A DNA stretch of 64,000 nt. Source: a virus. Positions 16,650 through 24,189 of the stretch are shown here, piece after piece. The stretch lies in the IMG/VR virus record IMGVR_UViG_3300042453_003033, positions 1-64,000 of that record. One strand, written 5' to 3'. A program made the translations under genes and the position numbers. Under the pieces are notes generated by a model. The model saw nothing but the letters and a program-made list of their open reading frames with translations, ran no database searches and was not told where the DNA came from. How positions within the stretch are numbered: position 1 is the first letter of the stretch; the number at the start of each line of letters is the position of its first letter.

Positions 16650-17161
16650 AATTTGATGAGTATGGCAGTGCATACGTATCGTCTAATGATTTATGCACTT
16701 TGTTATATAAAAAACCTGATTTGAATCTTGAAAACTTTCTGGTGGAAGACCCAGATCAATATAATCATTCAGTTTCTAAGTTCTATCTTGATCTTACAAC
16801 TTTAAAAAAATATAGTAAATTATCTAATGTATCAATTGAAGACTTTGATCTTAAAAATACAAGCAATTGGTACATGCCAGATGAATATAAAAAATTAGAT
16901 ATAGCTGAGTATATTGTAAATCTATGCACTAATGATATTGAATTATCTAGAGTCGCTGAAGAACTTATTTTATTCCAAGAAAGAAATCTGTTTGACTTAT
17001 TAAGATTTCTTAAATATATGGTAGATGTTTTCAAAGAGCACGACGTTGTTTATGGAATAGGTCGTGGTTCTAGCACTTCAAGTTATGTTTTATATTTACT
17101 AAATGTACATAAAATTAACAGCATTCAGTATGAGTTAGATATACGTGAATTCCTAAAATAG
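16646..17161 (+). CDS. DnaE-like (family C polymerase) N-palm fragment
   Basis: 171 residues. The C-terminal 70 residues parallel the palm entry of bacterial DNA polymerase III alpha: a helix FDLLRFLKYMVDVFKEHD, then VVYGIGRGSSTSSYVLYLLN and a segment ending in IREFLK. DnaE has VGPGRGSGAGSLVAYAL and FERFLN in the same order. The protein stops just before the position of the catalytic PDxDxD aspartates, so it cannot polymerise by itself. The N-terminal 95 residues are unrecognised. It may bind nucleotide or host polymerase components; that is inference. The gene appears intact, not decayed. Confidence 0.65.
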   Translation: MKFDEYGSAYVSSNDLCTLLYKKPDLNLENFLVEDPDQYNHSVSKFYLDLTTLKKYSKLSNVSIEDFDLKNTSNWYMPDEYKKLDIAEYIVNLCTNDIELSRVAEELILFQERNLFDLLRFLKYMVDVFKEHDVVYGIGRGSSTSSYVLYLLNVHKINSIQYELDIREFLK

Positions 17162-17170
17162 AGAGATAAA

Positions 17171-17365
17171 ATGCCAAAAATTTATAAAACTGCCCAAGGA
17201 AAAACTATTGATATGGATAGATTGCGTTTACTGCATGAAAAAGAACGTGCGGTTGGCAATATGGGTGTAAATGCTCAAGGTGATCAAGTTGATCAATATG
17301 GTAATATTATTAAGAAAAAAAATGATATAATTAAGGACAAATATAATCAACGAGGACAAAAATGA
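17171..17365 (+). CDS. Conserved small phage protein
   Basis: 64 residues. MPKIYKTAQGKTIDMDRLRL and AVGNMGVNAQGDQ resemble a small protein I associate with T4-like phages of aquatic bacteria, where it precedes other core genes. The C-terminus is highly basic. The stop overlaps the co-chaperonin start (ATGA). No known activity. Confidence 0.72.
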   Translation: MPKIYKTAQGKTIDMDRLRLLHEKERAVGNMGVNAQGDQVDQYGNIIKKKNDIIKDKYNQRGQK

Positions 17366-17769
17366 AATTAAATAATCCGTTCGATACAACCATCAAATAT
17401 CAATTTACAAACAAGATCAAGGGTATTATACCAATTAAAAATCATGTTATCGTGGCTGAAATGAATTTCGGCGAACGAAAATTATCTAGTGGACTCATTC
17501 TACTTGGAGATGACGCAAAATCTTCAGGCATCAGACCTCGTTGGGCAAAAGTATATGCTATAGGTCCTGAACAACATGACGTTGTTCCAGGTCAATGGAT
17601 TTTGGTTGAGCATGGTCGTTGGACACGAGGCATAAACGTTGAAATCGATAACGTTGCATTTACAATCAGACGAGTCGATGCTGATGCTATTATGGCAGTA
17701 TCGGATGAACAGCCAGATAGCGATGATATTCTTTCTTCAGCACTTTTAGTAGATCAAAAATCAAGATGA
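17362..17769 (+). CDS. GroES-like co-chaperonin (gp31-type)
   Basis: 135 residues. The GroES-type barrel is seen in IIPIKNHVIVAEMNFGERKL, a mobile-loop region with SSGLILLGDD, then RPRWAKVYAIGPEQHDVVPG and WILVEHGRW. In GroES the order is P-x-x-DRVLV, a GGIVL mobile loop, then G-x-V-x-A-x-G-x-G. Phage versions (T4 gp31, 111 residues) replace GroES on host GroEL to fold phage proteins, including the large capsid protein. The C-terminal acidic tail (SDEQPDSDDI) is extra. Overlapping ATGA joins flank it on both sides. Confidence 0.78.
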   Translation: MKLNNPFDTTIKYQFTNKIKGIIPIKNHVIVAEMNFGERKLSSGLILLGDDAKSSGIRPRWAKVYAIGPEQHDVVPGQWILVEHGRWTRGINVEIDNVAFTIRRVDADAIMAVSDEQPDSDDILSSALLVDQKSR

Positions 17770-17948
17770 GCAAATCATATACTCTACCAGTAGAAACTGA
17801 TCCTGATAACCCTGAAAATTTTATCATAACTTTTCCAGATGAATTGTTAGAAAGTGTCGGATGGAAAATAGGTGATACTCTAATTTGGAATGTCGAGGAC
17901 GATGGAACAATCATACTAAAGAAAAAAGATGATATTCAACAAAGTTAA
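17766..17948 (+). CDS. AbrB/SpoVT-type small DNA-binding protein
   Basis: 60 residues with the swapped-hairpin AbrB/MazE pattern: YTLPVETD...NFIITFPDELLESVGWKIGDTLIWNVED and TIILKKK. Such proteins dimerise and bind DNA as transition-state regulators or antitoxins. No toxin gene is adjacent. It overlaps the co-chaperonin stop by ATGA and the cytidylyltransferase by 20 bp. A role in regulating phage transcription is inferred. Confidence 0.7.
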   Translation: MSKSYTLPVETDPDNPENFIITFPDELLESVGWKIGDTLIWNVEDDGTIILKKKDDIQQS

Positions 17949-18417
17949 AGAACTTAAGGAAAAAGGTCTAAAGATAGGCATTACATTTTCTACTTTTGAT
18001 TTAGGACCACATGCCGGTCATATCGCAATGCTTTCAGAGGCAAAAAATCACTGCGATTATTTGATTGCAGGGTTACAAACTAATCCAACAATTGATCGTC
18101 CAGATACCAAAAATCGTCCAGTACAAAGTATAGTTGAACGACAAATTCAATTAGCCGCAACACGATATGTAGATGAAATTATTGTTTACGAAACTGAAAA
18201 AGATTTAGAGGATATATTGCTAACACTGCCAATAGATGTTAGAATATTAGGTGTTGAATACGTAGACAAAAACTTTACTGGAAAAGAAATTTGTGCTAAG
18301 CGTAACATCAAACTCATATTTAATGAACGTGATCATAGCTTTAGTTCTAGTAATTTGCGCCGTCGTGTAGCACAAGCTGAATCTGAAAAAAATCATAGTA
18401 CGTCTTCACATTTATAA
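17929..18417 (+). CDS. Cytidylyltransferase-like nucleotidyltransferase (TagD type)
   Basis: 162 residues. The nucleotidyltransferase alpha/beta fold is shown by GITFSTFDLGPHAGHI, an HxGH motif, and the C-terminal SFSSSNLRRRV, corresponding to the ISTT-x-LR signature; ILGVEYVDKNF lies between. Glycerol-3-phosphate cytidylyltransferases and related enzymes activate small phosphates as CDP derivatives. The first 14 residues are a helix preceding the core. Substrate unknown; the phage also encodes a second, different HxGH enzyme at 29202. Confidence 0.8.
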   Translation: MIFNKVKELKEKGLKIGITFSTFDLGPHAGHIAMLSEAKNHCDYLIAGLQTNPTIDRPDTKNRPVQSIVERQIQLAATRYVDEIIVYETEKDLEDILLTLPIDVRILGVEYVDKNFTGKEICAKRNIKLIFNERDHSFSSSNLRRRVAQAESEKNHSTSSHL

Positions 18418-18441
18418 ACTTTACAATAGACTGGAATTTAA

Positions 18442-19365
18442 ATGAAGAATTTATGGACCGAACTGTATCGTCCAAAAACAGTAGGGGATTATGTTTTTAC
18501 GGATGATACTACGAAAAAACAAGTAGAACAATGGATAGCTGAAAGAAATATTCCGCACCTACTGTTATATGGCCCTGCAGGCACAGGTAAAACCACACTC
18601 GCAAAAATTCTAATTAATGAATTAGAAATACATGACTATGATGTAATGCAAGTCAATGCAAGTCGTGATAACGGTGTTGATTTTATTAAAACCAAGATTG
18701 AAGGTTTTATCAGCACAATGCCATTCGGCGAACTTAAAATTGTCTTACTAGATGAGGCAGATTATCTAAGTCCAAACGCGCAAGGTCTGCTACGTGGTCT
18801 AATTGAAGAATATCAAGCACAGGCTAGATTCATACTAACATGTAATTTAGCACATAAGATAATTCCGCCACTTAAGAGCAGATGTTATGAATTACATATC
18901 GATAAAACTGATCAAACAGAATTCACTGCCCGTGCTGCAACAGTATTGGTCAATGAAAGTATAGAATTTGATTTGGAAACACTTGACACATATGTCAAAG
19001 TAACTTATCCAGATTTAAGAAAATGTTTGAATCTCTTACAGAGTAATTCAAATACAGGTAAGCTTTTAAATCCCAAAGAAAACGATACTGGAACTACAGA
19101 TTACAAATTTGCGTTAGTAGATTTGATTAAGGCCAGAAAGCTACGAGATGCACGAAAGTTACTATGTTCTCAAGTTCGACCAGATGAAATGGAAGAACTA
19201 TTCAGATGGTGTTATGATAATCTACAATTGTGGAGCGCCAGCGATGAAGGCCAAGACGAAGCTATTTTAGTTATTCGAAAAGCACTAGTAAATCATAGTT
19301 TAGTCGCAGATCCAGAAATAAACATTAGTGCAATGATGGTGGAATTGTCTCAAATTGAAAAATAA
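18442..19365 (+). CDS. Clamp-loader ATPase (gp44/RFC small-subunit type)
   Basis: 307 residues, AAA+ sliding-clamp loader. It begins with LWTELYRPKTVGDYVF (the RFC box), then Walker A GPAGTGKTT, Walker B IVLLDEADYL, sensor 1 FILTCN and the arginine-finger SRC motif LKSRCYEL. T4 gp44 is 319 residues. It opens the sliding clamp and loads it on primer-template DNA together with a gp62-type subunit, which I cannot recognise here. The next gene overlaps by 11 bp and occupies the position expected for a partner. Confidence 0.92.
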   Translation: MKNLWTELYRPKTVGDYVFTDDTTKKQVEQWIAERNIPHLLLYGPAGTGKTTLAKILINELEIHDYDVMQVNASRDNGVDFIKTKIEGFISTMPFGELKIVLLDEADYLSPNAQGLLRGLIEEYQAQARFILTCNLAHKIIPPLKSRCYELHIDKTDQTEFTARAATVLVNESIEFDLETLDTYVKVTYPDLRKCLNLLQSNSNTGKLLNPKENDTGTTDYKFALVDLIKARKLRDARKLLCSQVRPDEMEELFRWCYDNLQLWSASDEGQDEAILVIRKALVNHSLVADPEINISAMMVELSQIEK

Positions 19366-19660
19366 AAAAGATTTATATTTGATTGCGTTTTATGTATTAA
19401 AACCAATTGATCCCAAAATGACCAAAGTTAAGGGATACATGTCAGATCCTGCTAACGTATACTTTGATGAGACCGTGAACATCACTCGTGGACTAAAGCC
19501 GTCCGATCATATAAATTCTAAGATAGTTCTAAATTTATCAAAAAAAGAAGTTGTTAAAAACACATTAGATTCAAAAACTTCGTGGGATGAGTTACTATTG
19601 TACTTTGAAGATGGGTATGGTAAGTATATAAATACTGTATTAAATAAGGACTCAACATGA
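19355..19660 (+). CDS. Hypothetical protein next to clamp loader
   Basis: 101 residues. It overlaps the clamp-loader gene by 11 bp and the next gene by ATGA. There is a beta-rich start (DLYLIAFYVLKP) and a short helical end. It is smaller than T4 gp62 (187 residues), and I see no convincing similarity to it. A clamp-loader accessory role is only suggested by position. Confidence 0.6.
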   Translation: MKNKKDLYLIAFYVLKPIDPKMTKVKGYMSDPANVYFDETVNITRGLKPSDHINSKIVLNLSKKEVVKNTLDSKTSWDELLLYFEDGYGKYINTVLNKDST

Positions 19661-19896
19661 GTTTGAATATGTATACTAAGCCAAAAAAGAAAAGGGAAGT
19701 TGATCCTAATGCTCCACCACGTCCTACACTACTGGGTCACGAAAAAGAAATGAAAGTTTGGCGAGAGCAATTTGGAAAACTTGCAAACACTAATACAGAA
19801 CAAGCAATTGAATTATCCTTTCTTAAAAGAAAAATGAATAGAATGCAGGGTCAAATTGATGCTCTTGTTTCACGCCAAAATAGAACGGCTCGTTAA
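19657..19896 (+). CDS. Small coiled-coil protein
   Basis: 79 residues: a Pro/Lys-rich start (KPKKKREVDPNAPPRP) followed by a helix with a heptad-like pattern (IELSFLKRKMNRMQGQIDAL). It starts by ATGA overlap with the preceding gene and is the last plus-strand gene before the convergent phoH. Function unknown. Confidence 0.6.
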   Translation: MSLNMYTKPKKKREVDPNAPPRPTLLGHEKEMKVWREQFGKLANTNTEQAIELSFLKRKMNRMQGQIDALVSRQNRTAR

Positions 19897-19921
19897 TTGA
19901 ACCGTTCTACTGGATCTTTTT
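19881..19921 (+). terminator. Possible terminator between convergent genes
   Basis: TAGAACGG (19881-19888) and CCGTTCTA (19902-19909) form an 8-bp stem, extended after a one-base mismatch by TC/GA. A run of five T residues occurs at 19917-19921, eight bases beyond the stem, so termination efficiency is doubtful. It overlaps the end of the upstream gene and lies between convergent transcripts. Confidence 0.5.
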
Positions 19922-20654
19922 AAGCAATCTCCTTATAAATTTTCAATATCTCTAGTACCGCAGGATGTCGTTGGATATCCTTGCCAGTCAACTCTATACC
20001 GCTGACATACATGCAATTAGCATAGCGTTCGACTAATTGTTTAAAGTCTAATAATCCATTGTCCGGATCTTTTCTATCTGCTTGTTTTGTGTCACCCGTG
20101 ACAATCATTTTGCTACCTTCACCTAATCTAGTCAATAACATTTTCATTTGATTAGGTGTTGCATTTTGCATTTCATCAGCAATTATCCATGAATTTTTAA
20201 AAGTCCTTCCTCTCATAAATGCTAGTGGAGATATCTCTATTATTTGTTCGTCTAGCATTCTTACAATGTCTTTTTTATCATAGTATTCAGAAAGTACATC
20301 GAAAAGAGGACGTGTCCATGGTTCCATTTTCTGATTTAAATCACCAGGTAAAAAGCCATGACGTTCGTCGTCTACTCCAACAGCGGGTCGTGTTAAAACT
20401 ATTTTTGTAATTTCTCCTTCTTTTAAAGCTTTAATACCAGCCAACATCGCTAACATAGTTTTACCTGTGCCTGCCGGACCAGTTGCAAATACTATTAGTT
20501 TAGATGGATCTGTTAGTAAATTTATATAAGTTTCTTGATTGAGTGTTTTTGGTAATAAATGTACTTGTCGTTTCTTTGTGTAATATGAACTTAGACTAAC
20601 TACATTATTTTCTATCGCTTGTGCTTGAAATTCCCTACGATTTCTCTTTGACAA
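19920..20654 (-). CDS. phoH: PhoH-like ATPase
   Basis: 244 residues. PhoH-family P-loop ATPase with Walker A FATGPAGTGKTMLA and a Walker B in SWIIADEMQNAT, plus LTRPAVG and ITGDTKQ. PhoH is frequent in aquatic phages and is related to RNA-binding helicase-like ATPases; its role in infection is unclear. The start codon is TTG at 20654, preceded by AGGAG at good spacing, giving SKRNRREF at the N-terminus. It is alone on the minus strand, with an inverted repeat in its leader. Confidence 0.92.
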   Translation of the reverse strand: MSKRNRREFQAQAIENNVVSLSSYYTKKRQVHLLPKTLNQETYINLLTDPSKLIVFATGPAGTGKTMLAMLAGIKALKEGEITKIVLTRPAVGVDDERHGFLPGDLNQKMEPWTRPLFDVLSEYYDKKDIVRMLDEQIIEISPLAFMRGRTFKNSWIIADEMQNATPNQMKMLLTRLGEGSKMIVTGDTKQADRKDPDNGLLDFKQLVERYANCMYVSGIELTGKDIQRHPAVLEILKIYKEIA

Positions 20655-20677
20655 AGTTTTCTCCTATCTTATAGAGT

Positions 20678-20699
20678 TGTTGTGAGACTGCTCACAACA
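20678..20699. promoter_or_regulatory. Perfect inverted repeat in the phoH leader
   Basis: TGTTGTGAG (20678-20686) and CTCACAACA (20691-20699) form a 9-bp perfect stem with a 4-nt loop. It lies 24-45 bp upstream of the phoH TTG start. There is no T-run in either direction, so it is not a standard terminator. It could be an operator or a leader hairpin controlling phoH. Confidence 0.55.
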
Positions 20700-20818
20700 T
20701 TATTTAAACACATTAAAATATGTTAAAAAACGTATATTAGAAACTTTTTTCTGTACTAAATATTAAGTTAACCGCATCATTTTTTTAGGATAATGGATTC
20801 TTCTTTTGTTAAATCAAT

Positions 20819-20826
20819 GATAAATA
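20819..20826 (+). promoter_or_regulatory. Candidate late promoter box GATAAATA
   Basis: GATAAATA ends 18 bp before the ATG at 20845, in the divergent gap between phoH and the next plus-strand block. No TTGACA-like -35 sequence is present. It matches the boxes at 10669, 29171 and 51292. Confidence 0.6.
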
Positions 20827-20844
20827 AAATAAAACACTAACAAA

Positions 20845-21420
20845 ATGGCTGCCGATCTTAAAAGTATATTAACTAACACCAAAAATGTATACATGTCTGA
20901 TAGTAATTTAAACACACTATTGGACTATGAACGTGTACTAGATGAATTTGATCTATATACATTCAAACATTGGAAATTAGGCGAGCTAGTTGAAGGTCCA
21001 ACATACGAAAAGTACTTTGTCACTTGTAAATGGATGTATCCTTATAGAAAAATGCCTGATCCTTCTGGCGGCAAGAGATTATTGGATTATGGCTGTGAAA
21101 TATCTTACGAAAAAGATACCTATGAATATCCAGTTGAAGTAAAAAGCCCTGATGATTTTAAACCTGGCACCAAAGTTCCTAGACTAGTAAGTAAGCCAGT
21201 ATGGGTCGTTACTATAACTATGCCAAAACGTTTAATGAGTGATATAGAACGTGGAAGTATTGAATTAGAAAATGAAACATTAAATGCCGAAGATATCGAA
21301 GACGCATACGAAGAGGGATTAGATGACGATACAGGCAATGAGAATAACAAGGTAGAAAACAATGTCGCAGCACCAGCACCAGAACAAATTCCAGGACAAC
21401 CACCCGCACCAACTTTATGA
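20845..21420 (+). CDS. Conserved phage protein, probable virion component
   Basis: 191 residues: a folded N-terminal 150 residues (YERVLDEFDLYTFKHWKLGE; FVTCKWMYPYRKMPDP) and an acidic then Pro/Ala-rich tail (AAPAPEQIPGQPPAPT). I recognise the type from T4-like aquatic phages but no function is known. The candidate late box before it suggests late, structural expression. Its 3' end overlaps the next gene by 59 bp in another frame. Confidence 0.7.
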   Translation: MAADLKSILTNTKNVYMSDSNLNTLLDYERVLDEFDLYTFKHWKLGELVEGPTYEKYFVTCKWMYPYRKMPDPSGGKRLLDYGCEISYEKDTYEYPVEVKSPDDFKPGTKVPRLVSKPVWVVTITMPKRLMSDIERGSIELENETLNAEDIEDAYEEGLDDDTGNENNKVENNVAAPAPEQIPGQPPAPTL

Positions 21421-21964
21421 AGGTCTAGAACACGGCGATTTAGCCAGATTAGTTCATAACAAACTTCATATTGATGAATTCAGAAGTAAAATGGGCGAAG
21501 ACGCTGATATACTTGTTCTAAGTATTAAAACTGTAGAGAAAAAAGCAGCAGAAGATTTAATGAACTTTATCGAGCGCGGTTACGAATGGGTGCTAGATGC
21601 AGATATAAGTACTGGCGAATTAGATGACGGCGATTATTTAGTGTTCGTAGAATTAGAAAGAACTCCAGCTGCCGCTGAACATATCGTAGAACTCATTGAG
21701 GATATCATAAATCTAACTAAACAAAAAATATCAGACTGGCATTTTCAATATCAAAAGAACGACAAAGAATATCCATTACTTAAACGATTTATACGTCAGG
21801 TAGTACCATTAACACCAGATCAGTATATAGAAAAGTATGACGCTGATGAAATGTTCGATAAAGAAATCGAACAGATGAAAGAATCTGCTAGGATTTCAAT
21901 AAAAAAGAAAGCACAAGTAAATGATTATACTAACAAACTTAGAGAGTTGGCTAGAATACTCTAA
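21362..21964 (+). CDS. Conserved phage protein, unknown function
   Basis: 200 residues. Segments LVHNKLHIDEFRSKMGEDAD and DDGDYLVFVELERTP resemble a protein family I associate with marine phages, where the domain starts close to here; this supports the start inside the previous gene despite a 59-bp overlap. The His/Gln-rich first 15 residues may be linker. The C-terminus is a long charged helix. It lies directly before the lysis cassette. Confidence 0.7.
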   Translation: MSQHQHQNKFQDNHPHQLYEGLEHGDLARLVHNKLHIDEFRSKMGEDADILVLSIKTVEKKAAEDLMNFIERGYEWVLDADISTGELDDGDYLVFVELERTPAAAEHIVELIEDIINLTKQKISDWHFQYQKNDKEYPLLKRFIRQVVPLTPDQYIEKYDADEMFDKEIEQMKESARISIKKKAQVNDYTNKLRELARIL

Positions 21965-21985
21965 GTTTATTTTTATAATCACTTA

Positions 21986-21992
21986 ATAAATA
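21986..21992 (+). promoter_or_regulatory. Candidate late promoter box ATAAATA
   Basis: ATAAATA ends 24 bp before the endolysin ATG, the same distance range as other candidate late boxes in this window. The preceding base is A rather than G or C. Late timing would suit lysis genes. Confidence 0.5.
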
Positions 21993-22016
21993 TCCGAGTA
22001 GTAATAAGGATATTTT

Positions 22017-22661
22017 ATGGCTACTCAATTTAGCTTTGATTTTACACTAAATCATCTTAAACAAATCGTATCAAACAATCCGCATATAGGTGATTGGTAT
22101 AACGCATTAGTTGCTATATTACCAGAATACGACATTGAAACCGAGCATAGAGTTGCTGCATTTATAGCACAGTGTGCTCATGAATCTGGTAATTTTAGAT
22201 TTATCACTGAGAATTTAAATTATAAATGGCAATCGCTAAGAAAAGTATTTCCTAAGTATTTCCCAGACGATGCAATTGCACAGCAATATGCAAACATGCC
22301 AAATCGCCAAGAAGCAATAGCCAATCGTGTATATGCAAATCGTATGGGAAATGGATCAGAAGCAAGTGGTGATGGTTTTAAGTACAGAGGCAGAGGACTA
22401 ATACAACTTACTGGTAAGACGAACTATGAAAATTATGCCATGAGTTTAGAAATCGATGTTGATGAAGCAGTAGAACATCTTAAAACATTTGAAGGGTGTG
22501 TTCAAAGTGCTGCCTGGTTCTGGGATGAAAATAAGCTAAACACGTTTGCGGATCGTAAAGATATTGTTACATTGAGTAAACGTATAAACGGCGGTACAAT
22601 AGGACTAGAGGACAGAATTAAACATTATAATCATGCACTACATGTCTTAGGAGTGGATTAA
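22017..22661 (+). CDS. GH19 endolysin
   Basis: 214 residues of the glycoside hydrolase family 19 (chitinase-like lysozyme) fold: VAAFIAQCAHESGNFRF holds the likely catalytic Glu, then FKYRGRGLIQLTGKTNYENY and a C-terminal FADRKDIVTLSKRINGG. It degrades peptidoglycan glycan strands at lysis. There is no signal peptide, so it needs a holin, which is two genes downstream of the next gene. The stop overlaps the next start (TAATG). It is the first gene of the lysis cassette. Confidence 0.92.
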   Translation: MATQFSFDFTLNHLKQIVSNNPHIGDWYNALVAILPEYDIETEHRVAAFIAQCAHESGNFRFITENLNYKWQSLRKVFPKYFPDDAIAQQYANMPNRQEAIANRVYANRMGNGSEASGDGFKYRGRGLIQLTGKTNYENYAMSLEIDVDEAVEHLKTFEGCVQSAAWFWDENKLNTFADRKDIVTLSKRINGGTIGLEDRIKHYNHALHVLGVD

Positions 22662-23164
22662 TGTGGCTACTACACATGCTGCCTATTTCAATTATTGAAT
22701 ATATAGTTAACTCTATACTAATTATAGGCATCACACTTACTGTACTTAGTTTTGTATTTTTATCTCCTATACTTAGACTTTTACCAGCTATTGCTGGTTA
22801 TTATAGATTAATTCAAATCATTAGTATAGTCATATTGTGTGCTGGTATATATGTAAAAGGTGGTTATAGCACAGAAAAAATGTGGCGTGATAGAGTGCAG
22901 GAAATGGAAGAAAAGTTAAAGATAGCTGAGGCAAAATCTGAAGAAGTAAATGATGTAGTTAAAGAAAAAATAGTGTATAAGAATACAATCATAAAACAAA
23001 AAGGTGATGAGATAATCAAATACATTGATAGAGAAGTAATTAAAAAAGAAGAAGTTGTTAAATTTTTAGAAGTTTGCCCTATACCCGTAGATATAATAAA
23101 ACTTCACAATGAAGCAACTAGAATTAATATTCTACTTGAAGAAGCAAATAAGGCAAAGAAATGA
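22661..23164 (+). CDS. Inner-membrane spanin (Rz-like)
   Basis: 167 residues: one or two N-terminal membrane segments (IIEYIVNSILIIGITLTVLS and LIQIISIVILCAGIYV), then a long charged coiled coil (RVQEMEEKLKIAEAKSEEVN) reaching the periplasm. That layout and the adjacent lipoprotein identify an i-spanin. With the outer-membrane partner it fuses inner and outer membranes at lysis. It overlaps the o-spanin start by ATGA. Confidence 0.82.
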   Translation: MWLLHMLPISIIEYIVNSILIIGITLTVLSFVFLSPILRLLPAIAGYYRLIQIISIVILCAGIYVKGGYSTEKMWRDRVQEMEEKLKIAEAKSEEVNDVVKEKIVYKNTIIKQKGDEIIKYIDREVIKKEEVVKFLEVCPIPVDIIKLHNEATRINILLEEANKAKK

Positions 23165-23424
23165 AATACATTCTGTTAGTCTTACCTCTATTATTGTCTG
23201 GCTGCTTTACAACTGTGCCAGTCAAACAAAAATTCCCAAATGCTCCTGCAATTCTATTAGAGCGTTGTCCTCAGTTAATGGAGTTGCCTGAAGATCAAAA
23301 TAATATAAAAAACTTTATGGGTATCGTAATACAAAATTACGGAACTTATTATCAATGTGCTGAAAAAGTACAAGGATGGCAAGAGTGGTATAAAGAAAAC
23401 CAAAAAATTATGAATGGAAAATAA
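23161..23424 (+). CDS. Outer-membrane spanin lipoprotein (Rz1-like)
   Basis: 87 residues with a short signal and lipobox LLLSGC (Cys15). The mature part is short and polar (CPQLMELPEDQ; YQCAEKVQGWQEW), typical of o-spanins. It would be anchored to the outer membrane by lipid and bind the inner-membrane spanin in the periplasm. Its presence indicates a Gram-negative host. ATGA overlap with the i-spanin. Confidence 0.85.
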   Translation: MKYILLVLPLLLSGCFTTVPVKQKFPNAPAILLERCPQLMELPEDQNNIKNFMGIVIQNYGTYYQCAEKVQGWQEWYKENQKIMNGK

Positions 23425-23426
23425 AA

Positions 23427-23906
23427 ATGAGTAATTCTAAAAAAGAAAAAGAAAAAGAAGACTGGATGCAAAGAAAATGGCGTCCGATGATGGCCGTAAT
23501 GTATATGGTCGTGTGTATTTTTGATTTCATTTTATTTCCTATAATGTTCACTATCGTACAATTCTGGGAAGTTGAAGCTGTCAACGATGCATTCAGACAA
23601 TGGCAGCCACTGACTCTTATAGGAGCTGGTTTATTTCACATGGCTATGGGAGCAGTGTTAGGCATATCAGCATGGAGCAGAGGACAGGAAAAAATAGCAG
23701 GTGTAGCAGCTACACCTAATGCACCAGCGGCGCCAGCGGCACCATTGGGATTGTCCATGTCACCAAGTATGACTCCTAGCGTTCCTACTCAGTCATTTGC
23801 GCCCGCACCAATGATGCCTGCAAGTCGTTCTGACACTTATACTCAACCTCAAACTGATTACAAGGGCAGAAAACTTGTGCCAGATCAAGAATTTCCAGAA
23901 AGGTAA
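23427..23906 (+). CDS. Holin-like membrane protein
   Basis: 159 residues: a Lys/Glu-rich N-terminus, hydrophobic segments at about 20-45 (MAVMYMVVCIFDFILFPIMF) and 62-82 (LIGAGLFHMAMGAVLGISAW), then a Pro/Ala-rich tail. This resembles phage holins of the 3TM gene-transfer-release type, and its position two bases after the o-spanin supports the call. Holins open the inner membrane and release the endolysin. Assignment by topology and context. Confidence 0.75.
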   Translation: MSNSKKEKEKEDWMQRKWRPMMAVMYMVVCIFDFILFPIMFTIVQFWEVEAVNDAFRQWQPLTLIGAGLFHMAMGAVLGISAWSRGQEKIAGVAATPNAPAAPAAPLGLSMSPSMTPSVPTQSFAPAPMMPASRSDTYTQPQTDYKGRKLVPDQEFPER

Positions 23907-23912
23907 ATTATT

Positions 23913-24125
23913 ATGAAACTACAAACTTTATTACTTAGTGCAGCATTAATGTTACCACTATCACTATATGCTGAACCAACGACAAAAAAAGTATGCACGG
24001 ATGTTAAAGATAAAAATGGTCAAGTTGTAAAAACTAAAGACGGCAAAGCTAAACAAACATGCAAGGAAATCAAAGTTAGAAAGAAAGTTGAAGGTAAAGA
24101 CGTACCTGATACTGCTAAAAAGTAA
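23913..24125 (+). CDS. Small secreted Lys-rich protein
   Basis: 70 residues with a probable signal peptide (LQTLLLSAALMLPLSLYAEP, cleavage after YA) and a mature part of about 50 residues rich in Lys with two Cys (KKVCTDVKDKNG; KQTCKEIKV). It ends the lysis cassette, before the terminator at 24144. A periplasmic role, perhaps in lysis timing or disruption of the outer membrane, is inferred from position and charge. Confidence 0.65.
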   Translation: MKLQTLLLSAALMLPLSLYAEPTTKKVCTDVKDKNGQVVKTKDGKAKQTCKEIKVRKKVEGKDVPDTAKK

Positions 24126-24143
24126 AACAATTTATTGAAACAG

Positions 24144-24173
24144 AAAAAGGGCAGTTGACTTCTGCCCTTTTTT
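24144..24173 (+). terminator. Rho-independent terminator
   Basis: GGGCAG (24149-24154) pairs with CTGCCC (24162-24167) around a 7-nt loop. It is flanked by five A residues and followed by TTTTTT (24168-24173), which can extend the stem. It ends the lysis cassette. Its loop contains TTGACT, the -35 box of a candidate dnaJ promoter. Confidence 0.9.
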
Positions 24174-24183
24174 ACTTTATAAT
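24155..24183 (+). promoter_or_regulatory. Promoter embedded in terminator, before dnaJ
   Basis: TTGACT (24155-24160) lies in the terminator loop, and TATAAT (24178-24183) follows at exactly 17 bp. Transcription would begin at or near 24190, the A of the dnaJ ATG, implying a leaderless message. No Shine-Dalgarno precedes that ATG, in agreement. Confidence 0.6.
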
Positions 24184-24189
24184 GTACAA

